From contig CAQYCU010000013.1 of NCBI GenBank assembly GCA_948919095.1, forward strand, positions 1 to 30,747: DNA of 30,747 bases, given 5' to 3'. Shown here piece after piece: positions 5,938 to 15,089 of this stretch. The position numbers were made by a program, and so were the translations under genes. Source of the stretch: an uncultured Clostridia bacterium. Its GTDB lineage: Bacteria > Bacillota > Clostridia > TANB77 > CAG-508. Below the pieces are notes generated by a model. It was not told the DNA's origin. It searched no databases and was given only the letters and a program-made list of their open reading frames with translations. The first letter of the stretch is position 1; every line of letters begins with the position of its first letter.

Positions 5938-8514
5938 TTAATTTTCTTTTGTTTCTTTTGGAATCTCATCAGAATTTTTTTCTTCATTTTCTGTTGTTGT
6001 CTCTTTTAAATCTTCAACAGAAGTTTTTTCTGCTGTTTCTTCAACATTCTCGTCTTCGTCCTCTTCTTTTATCGTTTCAATGCTTACTACTTTTCCACCA
6101 TCGTTTGTTCTCATTAATGTTACGCCTTGTGTGTTTCTGCCTAGTATGCTGATTTCGTTGGCTTTGATGCGGATTACTACTCCTTGGTCTGTAATCATCA
6201 TTACGTCGTCATCATCATTTGTTATTTTTATTCCTACTATGTCGCCTGTTTTTGGTGTTATTTTGTATGTTATTATTCCTTTTCCACCTCTAGTTTGTAC
6301 TCTGTATTCTTCAAGTTCTGTTCTTTTTCCAAATCCATTTTCAGTGATTGCAAGAAGTGTTCCTGTTTTTCTGTCTATTATTGGTTCCATTCCTATTACA
6401 CTATCATCAGAGTTTAGTTTCATTCCAATTACACCTTGAGCTGTTCTTCCTACAGGTCGTACGTCTTTCTCGTTAAATGTTATGCTTAGTCCCTTTTTAG
6501 TTACAAGTACTACGTCATTTTGTCCATCTGTTAAACGTACGTCTATTAATTCGTCTTCATCTTTTAATGTTATTGCAATTAGTCCTGTTTTCTTTCCTGA
6601 TGCATATTCTGATAGTTTTGTTTTCTTGATTAAGCCACTTCTTGTTCCCATTAATAAATATGATTCTTCATTTATTGTTTTTATTGGTATAATGGCTGAT
6701 ATTTTTTCTCCGCTTTCAAGGGCTAGAAGGTTTACGATTGCAGTGCCTCTAGCTGTTCTACTTCCTTCTGGTATTTCATATCCTTTTAGTTTGTATAACT
6801 TTCCTTTGTTGCTGAAGAATAAGATTAAGTCATGTGTTGATGCTGTGAAGATTTGTTTTACAAAGTCTTCTTCTCTTGTTGTTATCCCTGTAATTCCTTT
6901 TCCACCTCTTTTTTGACTTTTGTATGTATCGATTGGCATTCTTTTTATATATCCAAAGTGTGTTAATGCTATTATTGATTTTTCTTCTTTTATTAAGTCT
7001 TCATCTGCTATTTCCCCTTCTGCTGATATTATTTTTGTTAGTCTTTCGTCTCCGTATTTGTCTATCATTTCTTGTGATTCTTCTTTTATTATGTCATATA
7101 CTAAGTTTTCGTTTGCAAGTATTTCTCTTAAATGTTCGATAAGTGCCATTAATTGTTTGTATTCTTCATCGATTTTCTCTCTTTGTAATCCTGATAGTGT
7201 TTTTAATCTCATATCTAGAATTGCTTGTGCTTGTATATCGTCTAGTCCAAATCTTTCCATTAATCTTTCTTTTGGGTCGTCATATGAACCTCTGATGATT
7301 TTTATTACTTCGTCGATGTTGTCAATTGCTATTTTTAATCCTTCTAATATATGAGCTCTTGCTAATGCTTTGTCTAAGTCAAATTGTGTTCTTCGTACTA
7401 TTACGTCTTTTCTATGTTCTATAAAATATTCTAAACATTGTTTTAGTGTTAGTATTTTTGGTTGTCCATCTACGAGCGCAAGCATTATAATTCCAAATGA
7501 GTCTTGCATTTGTGTGTATTTATATAATTGATTTAGTATTACTTTTGCATTTGCATCTCTTTTTAATTCTATTACAACTCTTACTTTTTCTTCTCTGTCT
7601 GATTCATCTCTAACTTCTGATATTCCTTCTATTCTTTTGTCTCTTGCTAATTGGTTAATGTCCACAATAAGTTTTGCTTTGTTTACTTGGTAAGGCAATG
7701 ATGATACTACTATTTTTTGTCTGTTTCCTGACATTTCTTCTATTTCAGCTTCTGCTCTTAGTGAAATTTTGCCTTTTCCTGTTGTATATGCTTCTTTTAT
7801 TCCTTCTCTTCCTAATATTGTTGCTCCTGTTGGAAAGTCTGGTCCCTTTACGATACTAAATAATTCGTTATCTGTTATTTCTTCTTTTGCTTCTCTTTTT
7901 TCTACAATTCTTATTACTGCATTTAAAATTTCTGTTAAGTTATGTGGTGGTATATTTGTCGCCATACCAACCGCTATTCCTGATGAACCATTTAAAAGTA
8001 ATGTTGGTACTTTTGATGGCAATACTTGTGGCTCTTGTCTTATACCATCAAAGTTTGGCATAAAGTTTACTGTATTCTTTTCTATGTCTTCTAGTATTGT
8101 TTCAGAAATCTTTGTCATTCTTGCTTCAGTATAACGATATGCAGCAGCTCCGTCACCATCTATTGAGCCAAAGTTTCCATGTCCATCAATTAATTGGTAT
8201 CTCATTGAGAAGTCTTGTGCAAGTCTTACCATTGCATCATATACTGATGAGTCTCCGTGTGGATGGTATCTACCTAAAACGTCTCCAACTGTTGTTGCTG
8301 ATTTTCTGTATGGCTTATCGTGTGTTAGTCCATCTTCATACATTGTGTATAGAATTCTTCTATGTACAGGTTTTAAACCGTCTTTTACGTCTGGTAATGC
8401 ACGTTGAACAATTACACTCATTGCGTAATCGATATAGGCTGTTCTCATTTCTTCTTCAATGTCTCGGTTTATTATTTTTCCTTCTACAAATTCTTCATTA
8501 TTGTTGTCGTCCAT
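5938..8514 (-). CDS. gyrA: DNA gyrase subunit A
   Basis: 858 residues, usual length for GyrA. With GyrB it introduces negative supercoils by ATP-driven passage of a double-strand break. The breakage-reunion domain is complete: the quinolone-determining segment HPHGDSSVYD (Ser89 and Asp93, equivalent to E. coli Ser83 and Asp87, both wild type), and catalytic Tyr128 in AYRYTEARM. The C-terminal beta-pinwheel has the GyrA box (QKRGGKGI at its start), which separates GyrA from ParC. A long acidic tail (EEDEDENVEETAEKTS and on) ends the protein. ATG at 8514 has AGAGG six bases upstream. Unlike the usual gyrB-gyrA operon it is separated from gyrB by 4.6 kb and has its own promoter. Confidence 0.98.
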   Translation of the reverse strand: MDDNNNEEFVEGKIINRDIEEEMRTAYIDYAMSVIVQRALPDVKDGLKPVHRRILYTMYEDGLTHDKPYRKSATTVGDVLGRYHPHGDSSVYDAMVRLAQDFSMRYQLIDGHGNFGSIDGDGAAAYRYTEARMTKISETILEDIEKNTVNFMPNFDGIRQEPQVLPSKVPTLLLNGSSGIAVGMATNIPPHNLTEILNAVIRIVEKREAKEEITDNELFSIVKGPDFPTGATILGREGIKEAYTTGKGKISLRAEAEIEEMSGNRQKIVVSSLPYQVNKAKLIVDINQLARDKRIEGISEVRDESDREEKVRVVIELKRDANAKVILNQLYKYTQMQDSFGIIMLALVDGQPKILTLKQCLEYFIEHRKDVIVRRTQFDLDKALARAHILEGLKIAIDNIDEVIKIIRGSYDDPKERLMERFGLDDIQAQAILDMRLKTLSGLQREKIDEEYKQLMALIEHLREILANENLVYDIIKEESQEMIDKYGDERLTKIISAEGEIADEDLIKEEKSIIALTHFGYIKRMPIDTYKSQKRGGKGITGITTREEDFVKQIFTASTHDLILFFSNKGKLYKLKGYEIPEGSRTARGTAIVNLLALESGEKISAIIPIKTINEESYLLMGTRSGLIKKTKLSEYASGKKTGLIAITLKDEDELIDVRLTDGQNDVVLVTKKGLSITFNEKDVRPVGRTAQGVIGMKLNSDDSVIGMEPIIDRKTGTLLAITENGFGKRTELEEYRVQTRGGKGIITYKITPKTGDIVGIKITNDDDDVMMITDQGVVIRIKANEISILGRNTQGVTLMRTNDGGKVVSIETIKEEDEDENVEETAEKTSVEDLKETTTENEEKNSDEIPKETKEN

Positions 8515-8551
8515 CTTTTACCTCTTTCCTTGCTATTGTTTTGCTAGGTTT

Positions 8552-8580
8552 ATTATACTAAAGTGATTTTAAAATTGCAA
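8552..8580 (-). promoter_or_regulatory. gyrA promoter
   Basis: On the minus strand TTGCAA (8575-8580), a 17-base spacer, then TATAAT (8552-8557), 37 bases before the gyrA start. This is a strong sigma-A-type promoter and makes gyrA transcription independent of gyrB and of the inserted cassette. Confidence 0.85.
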
Positions 8581-8723
8581 GGAATTTTTTAAGTTTTTTG
8601 CTGTATTTTGTTGATATGTTTTTACTTAAACTTTTGTTTTAATATATTTTATTTTCACTTACTGTTCGTAGTGTTTTTATTTGTTATTTTTTTTATATTT
8701 AGTATTATTATTTTATATTTTAT

Positions 8724-9446
8724 CTACCCAACCAATTCTTTTGATAATTCTATTTCTTCTTTTGTTAAATTAAAGTCTTGTCCTCTATTTTTTATTAATA
8801 AATGTATATTTTCAATTTGTCTTGCTTCTTTTATTGTTTGTTCTATTGGTAATATGTTTTTTAGTGTCGTTTTTATTTTATTATATTCTCTCTCCATTCC
8901 TACGAAGTCTTGGCATTTATAATATACTTTCCAATTATTTTTGTATTTTGATAAATATTCTAATGATTTTAATTGACTATTAAAATTGTTTTCTATATTT
9001 GCTTCTATTGTATCTAGTATAACGTTTTTTCCTTTTTTAATTATTGTACCAATTGAGTTTGGGATTATATTTTTTTTGACTGAGTTGCTTATAGCTGAGT
9101 TTAATAGTTCTGATACTGTATCTATTATTCCGCCTGTTTTTATTGCATTTCGCGCTTGAGATATGTTTTCAAATTTTCCTGTTACTATTCCTTGTACACT
9201 TTTTCCTAGATTTATTGCTGAGTCTATTGCTTCTTTTATTCCTGCCTTAAATCCGTTTTGTAAAATTGCATCTTTTATTTCTATTACTTGGTCTTCTATA
9301 ATATTAGGTAATAATGCACGTATTCCTGTATTTATCCCTCCATTTATTATTTTCCCTATTGTTGAGTTTAAAAAGTTATTTTGATTTTTTTCTATCTCTA
9401 AATTTGATTGTAATAGATTAGTTTGCAAAGTATTGGTTAACTCCAT
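8724..9446 (-). CDS. Hypothetical helical protein, last gene of the gyrB-gyrA cassette
   Basis: 240 residues, family not recognised. Residues 25-150 are rich in Gly, Ala, Ile and Asn and read as a series of amphipathic helices with small-residue spacing (GKIINGGINTGIRALLP, GFKAGIKEAIDSAINLGKS, GGIIDTVSELLNSAISNS). The C-terminal 85 residues are charged and aromatic (KNNWKVYYKCQDFVGMEREY). No signal peptide and no clear transmembrane helix; the glycine-spaced helices could associate with membranes, which is only a guess. ATG at 9446 has AAAAGGAGG just upstream. It overlaps the ATPase gene before it by 29 bases, so it is part of the same operon. Confidence 0.75.
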   Translation of the reverse strand: MELTNTLQTNLLQSNLEIEKNQNNFLNSTIGKIINGGINTGIRALLPNIIEDQVIEIKDAILQNGFKAGIKEAIDSAINLGKSVQGIVTGKFENISQARNAIKTGGIIDTVSELLNSAISNSVKKNIIPNSIGTIIKKGKNVILDTIEANIENNFNSQLKSLEYLSKYKNNWKVYYKCQDFVGMEREYNKIKTTLKNILPIEQTIKEARQIENIHLLIKNRGQDFNLTKEEIELSKELVG

Positions 9447-10599
9447 ATAGCCTCCTTTTCTCTTCTTCTATATTCTTTCTTATTTGATTAAGTTCTTTTT
9501 GTATCTCTTTTATTTTAATGTTATTTGTGTTTATGGCTTTGTCGTAATACTCATTTAAATTTATTTTTCCTATAACATTATATTCCCTAAATATGTTTTT
9601 TAAAATTTCATCGTCTATACATTCTTTTGTATACTTATTGAATATAATATTTATCTTTTTTGTTTTTACATTCCATTCCTTATATTTTTCTAATAGTTCT
9701 TTTGTTTTCCTAACTTCTAATACATTTGCTCCTGATATTATTATTGATTTGTCTGAAATGTCTATTAATTTTTTTATACTTTCGTAAAGAAAGTTATTTG
9801 ATGTGTCTATTATTATAAGGTCGTATTGTTCTTTCATGTTTTTTATATCGTCTATTATAAAATCAATTTCTTTATATTTCATAAAATCTGATAGTAAATT
9901 TTCTCCTGCTATAAAGTCTATTTTGTATTTTGTTTGAATAATATTATCATATATGTTGTATTCGCTTTTGCTTGTGACCGTAGGGTTATAATTTATTACA
10001 TTATTATTTTCATGAAGTGTTTTTTTGTTTTTAAGGTCTTCTATTTTGCGCATTGTTTTCTTAATTTTTTTAATTCCTAATAGTATGTACAGGTCACTTT
10101 TTAATAAATCAAAATCAATTATTAATACTTTTTTATCTTTTATTCCTTGTGCAAAAGTTACTGTAAACAGGCTTTTTCCTATTCCATTTGTTCCTAGTAT
10201 GGTTAATATTTCTCCAGACTTTTTTTCTCCTATATTTTGTGATATATATTGTTTTATATATGGTTCTCCTTCATTTATTGTTGATATTATTTCAAATATA
10301 TTATATTGATTTATTTTCTTGTAAACCTTTACGGTATCACTAGTTTGCTGAGTTATTAAAATTATTTTTATCCTACTGTTTTTTTCTTTTATTTTTTCTA
10401 TTAAATCTTTTGTAGTAATCTGACCTGGTAAATTTTCATCTAATATTAGATAACTTATATCTATACTTTCATTTAGATATTCTAGTATTCCTTCCTTATA
10501 TTGTATATCGTTTGTAATTATATTTAAATTGCTATTCTTTAATTCTTGATATTGTTCTATATTACCTATAGCTGTTAATACACTTTTTATTTTAATCAC
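9418..10599 (-). CDS. CpaE/TadZ-like MinD-superfamily ATPase with N-terminal receiver-like domain
   Basis: 393 residues. Residues 1-115 look like a degenerate response-regulator receiver fold (IDISYLILDENLPGQITTKD, IKIILITQQTSDT). Residues 130-350 are a MinD/ParA-type ATPase: P-loop GTNGIGKS (136-143), KVLIIDFDLLKSDLYILLGI, IDFIAGENLL, Walker B-like YDLIIIDTSN, and SDKSIIISGANVLEVR. The order receiver-like then MinD-like is that of CpaE/TadZ proteins, which position pilus machines. The P-loop lacks the deviant-Walker lysine of KGGxGKT, so dimer-dependent catalysis may differ. A coiled C-terminus follows. It starts with GTG, overlapping the VirB4-like stop as GTGA, with AAGGG upstream, so the two are translationally coupled. 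Confidence 0.8.
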   Translation of the reverse strand: MIKIKSVLTAIGNIEQYQELKNSNLNIITNDIQYKEGILEYLNESIDISYLILDENLPGQITTKDLIEKIKEKNSRIKIILITQQTSDTVKVYKKINQYNIFEIISTINEGEPYIKQYISQNIGEKKSGEILTILGTNGIGKSLFTVTFAQGIKDKKVLIIDFDLLKSDLYILLGIKKIKKTMRKIEDLKNKKTLHENNNVINYNPTVTSKSEYNIYDNIIQTKYKIDFIAGENLLSDFMKYKEIDFIIDDIKNMKEQYDLIIIDTSNNFLYESIKKLIDISDKSIIISGANVLEVRKTKELLEKYKEWNVKTKKINIIFNKYTKECIDDEILKNIFREYNVIGKINLNEYYDKAINTNNIKIKEIQKELNQIRKNIEEEKRRLYGVNQYFAN

Positions 10600-12347
10600 T
10601 TCCCTTCTATTGTTTCTTTTTCAAATTCTGCTGATTCTATTTTTGTTAAAATATGCTCTTTACCTACGAACATAACACTTTCTCCTTTTTTTAATGATTT
10701 TATTTCTATTTTTTCTTTATTTGATAAATTAATATTTTTATCTAATACAAGTATGTTTTCTTCTTCTAAATTGAAGAAGACTTTTATTTCTGAATTGTTA
10801 ATTATACTTTTTCCATATGCTCCATCTTGCAGGCTAAATAAGTCTGAGACATCTTGGGTAATTGCTACTGCAGAGCCTCCATATTTTCTTATTGTTTTAA
10901 ATATCTTGTATATAAATCCTGCAACTTCTTTGTTGGAAGTTACTCCAATTAGCTGCCAAATCTCATCTAAGTATATGGCTTTCTTTTTACTTCTATCTCT
11001 TTTTACTTTATCCCAAAAGAGTTCTATGAAAATAAACATTCCTAACTTTATATTGTTTTCTCCCAGCTCGTATATATCACCAACAATTAGCTGTTTATCT
11101 AATTTTACATTTGTATGGTTATTGAAAAATTTCATTGAACCTTTTATAAATGGCAATAACTTTATTTTCATTTTGTCTTCTAAATTGTTATATAAATCTT
11201 CTAATATTGGCATGTCTTCTGTAGTTTTGAATTTTCCATTTTTGAAGAGTGTTTTGTCTTCAAATGTTATACCTTTTTGATTATATGTATATATTAATTT
11301 CTCTTCTAATATTGCTTTTTCGTCTTCTTGCATGTTACCAAATATTAAGTTGAAAAATCCAATTACTTTATTTATTTTTGTTGCTAGATATCCTTGTTGG
11401 TCATCTTCTAAACTTTCTTGCCTTATGTCTAACACATTTATATATGTTTCAGATGATGGCCCTAATTTTATAATTGTTCCATTTAATGATTTTGTTATTT
11501 TTTCATATTCTCTATCTGGGTCAATTATGTATTGGTCTAATCCAAATAGTGCACTTCTTAAAATTATTATTTTTGTAAAAAATGATTTTCCTGAACCTGA
11601 CGTTCCAAATATACTCATATTAGAGTTTTTGTATTTTTCTCTATCATATCTATCAATAAATACAAGTGAGTCATTATATATGTTTGTTCCTATAAATATT
11701 CCTGTTTCATCATATATTGATGATGATATAAATGGATATGTTGCTGAAATTGAATTACTTAATATATTTCTTTTTGATATGTTTTTTATGTCTATGTTAT
11801 TTTGTGCAAATGGAAGACATGATTTATAAGTTTGCTCTTGTCTAAAATATGCTCTTTTTGGTATTAAGCCTTGGCTTCGTAGCATTCCCTCTATTTTATT
11901 TGTTTTATTTTCTATTTCTTTTTTATCATTTGAAAAGATTGTTATGTATGTATATATAAAATATAATTCTTGATTGTTTATCTGCATTTCTTTTCTAATA
12001 TATTTTGCATCATTGTATGTATAGGCTGCTATTTCTGCATCTTGTCTTGCATTACCTATGCTTTCAATTTCTACTCCAACATTTCCTATATTATATGTTA
12101 AGTCTTTTATTACTTTATATGTATCTTGTTTTTCATAATATATTGATAAATATATGTTTTCATTTGTTTCTATTAAGTTTTTGTATATAAGTTCATTTTG
12201 TTCTCTTAAATAATCCACAATTAATAAACATGAATAGTATGTTCCATCTATTTCTATATATCTTGGATTTTTTAAGTTAATATATGAAGGACTTACATAG
12301 TCTTTTTTTCTGAATATTCCTTCTAAGTAATTTTCAATATGTATCAT
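10596..12347 (-). CDS. VirB4/TraC-type secretion ATPase
   Basis: 583 residues, the size of the short Gram-positive VirB4/TraC-like ATPases. P-loop GTSGSGKS at 248-255, the family segment QYIIDPDREYEKI (from 272), Walker B AIYLDEIWQLIG (457-468) and the sensor-like AVAITQDVSDLFSLQ (493-507) identify the HerA/FtsK-related VirB4 family, which powers type IV secretion and conjugation. Residues 1-245 are the membrane-proximal N-terminal domain (CLLIVDYLRE, RQDAEIAAYTYNDAKYIRKE). It begins 13 bases after the TraC-N-like gene. The ATG at 12347 directly abuts its AAGGAG, so the true start may differ by a few codons. No VirB6, VirD4, relaxase or pilin gene is visible nearby, so the usual function cannot be assumed. 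Confidence 0.88.
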   Translation of the reverse strand: MIHIENYLEGIFRKKDYVSPSYINLKNPRYIEIDGTYYSCLLIVDYLREQNELIYKNLIETNENIYLSIYYEKQDTYKVIKDLTYNIGNVGVEIESIGNARQDAEIAAYTYNDAKYIRKEMQINNQELYFIYTYITIFSNDKKEIENKTNKIEGMLRSQGLIPKRAYFRQEQTYKSCLPFAQNNIDIKNISKRNILSNSISATYPFISSSIYDETGIFIGTNIYNDSLVFIDRYDREKYKNSNMSIFGTSGSGKSFFTKIIILRSALFGLDQYIIDPDREYEKITKSLNGTIIKLGPSSETYINVLDIRQESLEDDQQGYLATKINKVIGFFNLIFGNMQEDEKAILEEKLIYTYNQKGITFEDKTLFKNGKFKTTEDMPILEDLYNNLEDKMKIKLLPFIKGSMKFFNNHTNVKLDKQLIVGDIYELGENNIKLGMFIFIELFWDKVKRDRSKKKAIYLDEIWQLIGVTSNKEVAGFIYKIFKTIRKYGGSAVAITQDVSDLFSLQDGAYGKSIINNSEIKVFFNLEEENILVLDKNINLSNKEKIEIKSLKKGESVMFVGKEHILTKIESAEFEKETIEGK

Positions 12348-12360
12348 CTCCTTTTTGTTT

Positions 12361-12891
12361 TTAGTTCTTGGAATTTAAAAATGAGAATATAATTTTTATT
12401 ATTTCTTTTTCATCTGTGTATTCTGATACAATATTTCCGCATCTTGATAAACTGTCTTTTATTTTTAAGTATTCGTTTTGTAAGTTTTCAATTTTCAAGT
12501 TTTCTTCTTTTTCTTGGGATATTTCTTTTATTATTAGATAAAAATTTTTACTTGATGATTTTTTTATTTTATTTAGATATTGTATGTAATCAATATACTT
12601 CTTTTGTAATTCTTCATAGATTTTATTTTTCTTTAGATTTTTAATGTTATTGCCTAAGTCTTCTTTTTTACTTTGAATTAAAATTTGCAAATTTAAATTT
12701 GTTGTTTTGAATAAATTGATATATGAATTTAGGATTGCTTCTTTTTCTAAATCAGATTTTAGATTATAATTAATTGGGCTAATTTTTAATATTTTTATGT
12801 AAGATAAGTCTTTCATTTTTATTATACCTTTTTCTAAAAACTTTTCATAAGGCAACCAGTTTTGAACAGCAGGAATTTGTTCAGTTTTCAT
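12361..12891 (-). CDS. TraC N-terminal-like protein, first gene of the cassette
   Basis: 176 residues. The first 75, including NWLPYEKFLEKGIIKMKDLS and the segment around SPINYNLKSDLEKEAILNSY with LNLQILIQSKKEDL, resemble the N-terminal region of Gram-positive TraC/VirB4-like conjugation proteins, here as a separate polypeptide; the remainder is a charged helical, probably coiled-coil, region (KKYIDYIQYLNKIKK, EENLKIENLQNEY). A natural guess is a dedicated partner of the VirB4-like ATPase encoded 13 bases downstream. ATG at 12891 has AAAGGA 13 bases upstream, a longer spacing than usual. No transmembrane segment is seen. The family link is from memory of the motif, hence moderate confidence. 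Confidence 0.65.
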   Translation of the reverse strand: MKTEQIPAVQNWLPYEKFLEKGIIKMKDLSYIKILKISPINYNLKSDLEKEAILNSYINLFKTTNLNLQILIQSKKEDLGNNIKNLKKNKIYEELQKKYIDYIQYLNKIKKSSSKNFYLIIKEISQEKEENLKIENLQNEYLKIKDSLSRCGNIVSEYTDEKEIIKIIFSFLNSKN

Positions 12892-12979
12892 TATTATAAT
12901 TCATTCCTTTCAGCTTGATTACAAGATAATTTATTCCAATTCTTGTATTTTTATCCTTATTCCTCCTTTCTTTTACAGC

Positions 12980-13008
12980 ATATTATCATATATGGTAAAT
13001 TTTGTCAA
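12980..13008 (-). promoter_or_regulatory. Promoter of the four-gene cassette between gyrB and gyrA
   Basis: On the minus strand TTGACA (13003-13008), a 17-base spacer, then TAATAT (12980-12985). It lies just behind the gyrB terminator and 89 bases before the first cassette gene. A very good Shine-Dalgarno (AAAGGAGG, 12962-12969) in the leader has no usable start codon after it. Confidence 0.75.
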
Positions 13009-13018
13009 TATATTTTAC

Positions 13019-13066
13019 AAAAAAAGTGACATAAATTGTTAATTTATCTTAACAATTTATAGTCAC
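13019..13066 (-). terminator. Rho-independent terminator of gyrB
   Basis: On the minus strand a long stem (GTGACTATAAATTGTTAA paired with TTAACAATTTATGTCAC, one bulged base) with a six-base loop is followed by seven Ts. It begins 8 bases after the gyrB stop codon and separates gyrB from the cassette. Confidence 0.9.
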
Positions 13067-13073
13067 CCTTTTA

Positions 13074-15005
13074 TTATATATCTAAGTTTTTAACGAATTT
13101 TGCATTTTTTTCAATGAAGTTTCTACGTGGTTCTATTTCGTCTCCCATTAATACTTGGAATATTTCGTCTGCCTTTGCTGCGTCTTCAACTGTTACTTTT
13201 ACAAATATTCTATTTTGTGGGTCCATTGTTGTTTCCCATAATTGTTCTGGGTTCATTTCTCCAAGTCCTTTGTATCTTTGTATGCTAACTTGGTCTCTTG
13301 AAACACCTCTTTCTTCTAAGATTTTATATACACCTGACATGTCTTCTTCATACCAGTATATGTCTTCCATTCCTTTTTTAGATATTTTAAATAGTGGTGG
13401 TTGTGCTAAAAATACGTGTCCTTCTTCTATTAAAGGTCTCATATATCTAAAGAAGAATGTTAGTAATAGTGTTCTAATGTGCGCACCGTCTACGTCGGCA
13501 TCTGCCATTATTACTACTTTTCCATAACGAATTTTTGTTACATCAAAGTCTGCTCCTATTCCTGCTCCTATAGCTTGAATTACTGGCTTTAATTTGTCGT
13601 TATTGTATATTTTGTCTGCTCTTGATTTTTCGACATTTAACATTTTTCCCCAAAGTGGTAATATTGCTTGATATTTTCTGTTTCTTCCTTGTTTTGCTGA
13701 ACCACCTGCAGAGTCTCCTTCGACTATGTATACTTCGCATTTATCTGCATCTTTACTACTACAGTCTGCAAGTTTGCCTGGTAGAGTTGTTACTTCTAAT
13801 GAGCTCTTTTTTCTTATTAATTCTCTTGCTTTTCTCGCTGCTTCTCTTGCATGTGCTGCACTTATACATTTGTCAAGTATAGTTTTTGCTACATTTGGAT
13901 TTTCTTCTAAAAATGCGCTTAATACGTCTACTACTGCTGCTTGTACTATTCCTGTTACTACACTATTTCCTAATTTTGTTTTTGTTTGTCCTTCAAATTG
14001 TGGGTCTTTTATTTTTATTGATACTACTGCTGTTAGTCCTTCTCTAATGTCTTCTCCTTGTAGATTAGCATCTTTTTCTTTTAGGAAATTATGAGAACGT
14101 GCGTATTCGTTGAATACTTTTGTTAGCCCTCTTTTAAATCCTTCTAAATGTGTTCCTCCTTCAATTGTTCTTACATTGTTTACAAATGATAATATGTTTT
14201 CATTGTATGCTGTTGTGTACTGAAGTGAAACGTCTACAGGAATGTCTTGTACTGTTTTTTCTATAAATATTGGTGGTTCGTTTATTTTTTCTTTGCTTTT
14301 ATTTAGGTATTCTACAAATGATTTTAGTCCACCTTCAAAACAGAATTCTGCCTTTTTTGGTGTTTCTTCTCTTAAGTCTTCTATACTTATATATAATCCT
14401 TTTGTTAAAAATGCCATTTCTCTAAATCTATCTTCTAGTGTTTCATAACTATATTCTGTTGTTTCAAATATTGTATTATCAGCTAAAAATCTAACTTTTG
14501 TCCCTGTCTTATCTGAATCTCCAATTTTTTGTAGTGATTGAACTGTTTTTCCTCTTTCAAATTTCATTTGATAGATTCCACCATCTCTTTGTATTGTAAC
14601 TTCTGTCCATTCTGATAGTGCATTTACAACCGATGATCCTACTCCATGTAGTCCTCCAGATACTTTGTATCCACTATCTCCTCCAAATTTTCCACCTGCA
14701 TGTAGTACTGTATATACTGTCTCTGCTGCTGATATGTGTGTTTTGGGATGTATTTCTACTGGAATTCCTCTTCCATCATCTTCTACTGATATTATATTTC
14801 CTGGTTCTATTTTTACTATTATATGGCTACAATATCCTGCTAATGCTTCGTCTACACAGTTATCTACTATTTCGTATACTAAATGATGTAGCCCTCTTAT
14901 TGATACTGAACCAATATACATTCCTGGTCTTTTTCTAACTGCTTCTAATCCTTCTAATACTTGTATTTGATTGGCACCATATTCGTGATTATATTTTTCT
15001 TCCAT
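13074..15005 (-). CDS. gyrB: DNA gyrase subunit B
   Basis: 643 residues, a typical Gram-positive GyrB. The GHKL ATPase domain has EIVDNCVDEALAG, DGRGIPV and GGKFGG with GGLHGVGSSVVNALS; the transducer domain follows; the Toprim part has EGDSAGGSAKQGRNR and MADADVDGAHIRTL, which bind the catalytic magnesium; and the C-terminus has the RYKGLGEMNPEQLWETTM motif. With GyrA it forms the A2B2 supercoiling enzyme. ATG at 15005 has GAGGA four to five bases upstream. It follows recF by 84 bases, with no remB-like gene between. A strong terminator directly follows, so gyrB is not cotranscribed with gyrA. Confidence 0.98.
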   Translation of the reverse strand: MEEKYNHEYGANQIQVLEGLEAVRKRPGMYIGSVSIRGLHHLVYEIVDNCVDEALAGYCSHIIVKIEPGNIISVEDDGRGIPVEIHPKTHISAAETVYTVLHAGGKFGGDSGYKVSGGLHGVGSSVVNALSEWTEVTIQRDGGIYQMKFERGKTVQSLQKIGDSDKTGTKVRFLADNTIFETTEYSYETLEDRFREMAFLTKGLYISIEDLREETPKKAEFCFEGGLKSFVEYLNKSKEKINEPPIFIEKTVQDIPVDVSLQYTTAYNENILSFVNNVRTIEGGTHLEGFKRGLTKVFNEYARSHNFLKEKDANLQGEDIREGLTAVVSIKIKDPQFEGQTKTKLGNSVVTGIVQAAVVDVLSAFLEENPNVAKTILDKCISAAHAREAARKARELIRKKSSLEVTTLPGKLADCSSKDADKCEVYIVEGDSAGGSAKQGRNRKYQAILPLWGKMLNVEKSRADKIYNNDKLKPVIQAIGAGIGADFDVTKIRYGKVVIMADADVDGAHIRTLLLTFFFRYMRPLIEEGHVFLAQPPLFKISKKGMEDIYWYEEDMSGVYKILEERGVSRDQVSIQRYKGLGEMNPEQLWETTMDPQNRIFVKVTVEDAAKADEIFQVLMGDEIEPRRNFIEKNAKFVKNLDI

Positions 15006-15089
15006 TGTTCCTCACTTTCTAATGTAAAACTCATTTTTACCTTTTATAGTTTATTTTTATTTTTTATTTTTGTCAAGCGAAATTTAAAA

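Noticed and set aside
5817..6439. Plus-strand open frames opposite the end of gyrA
   Set aside because: They are shadows of the gyrA reading frame; gyrA is unmistakable on the other strand.
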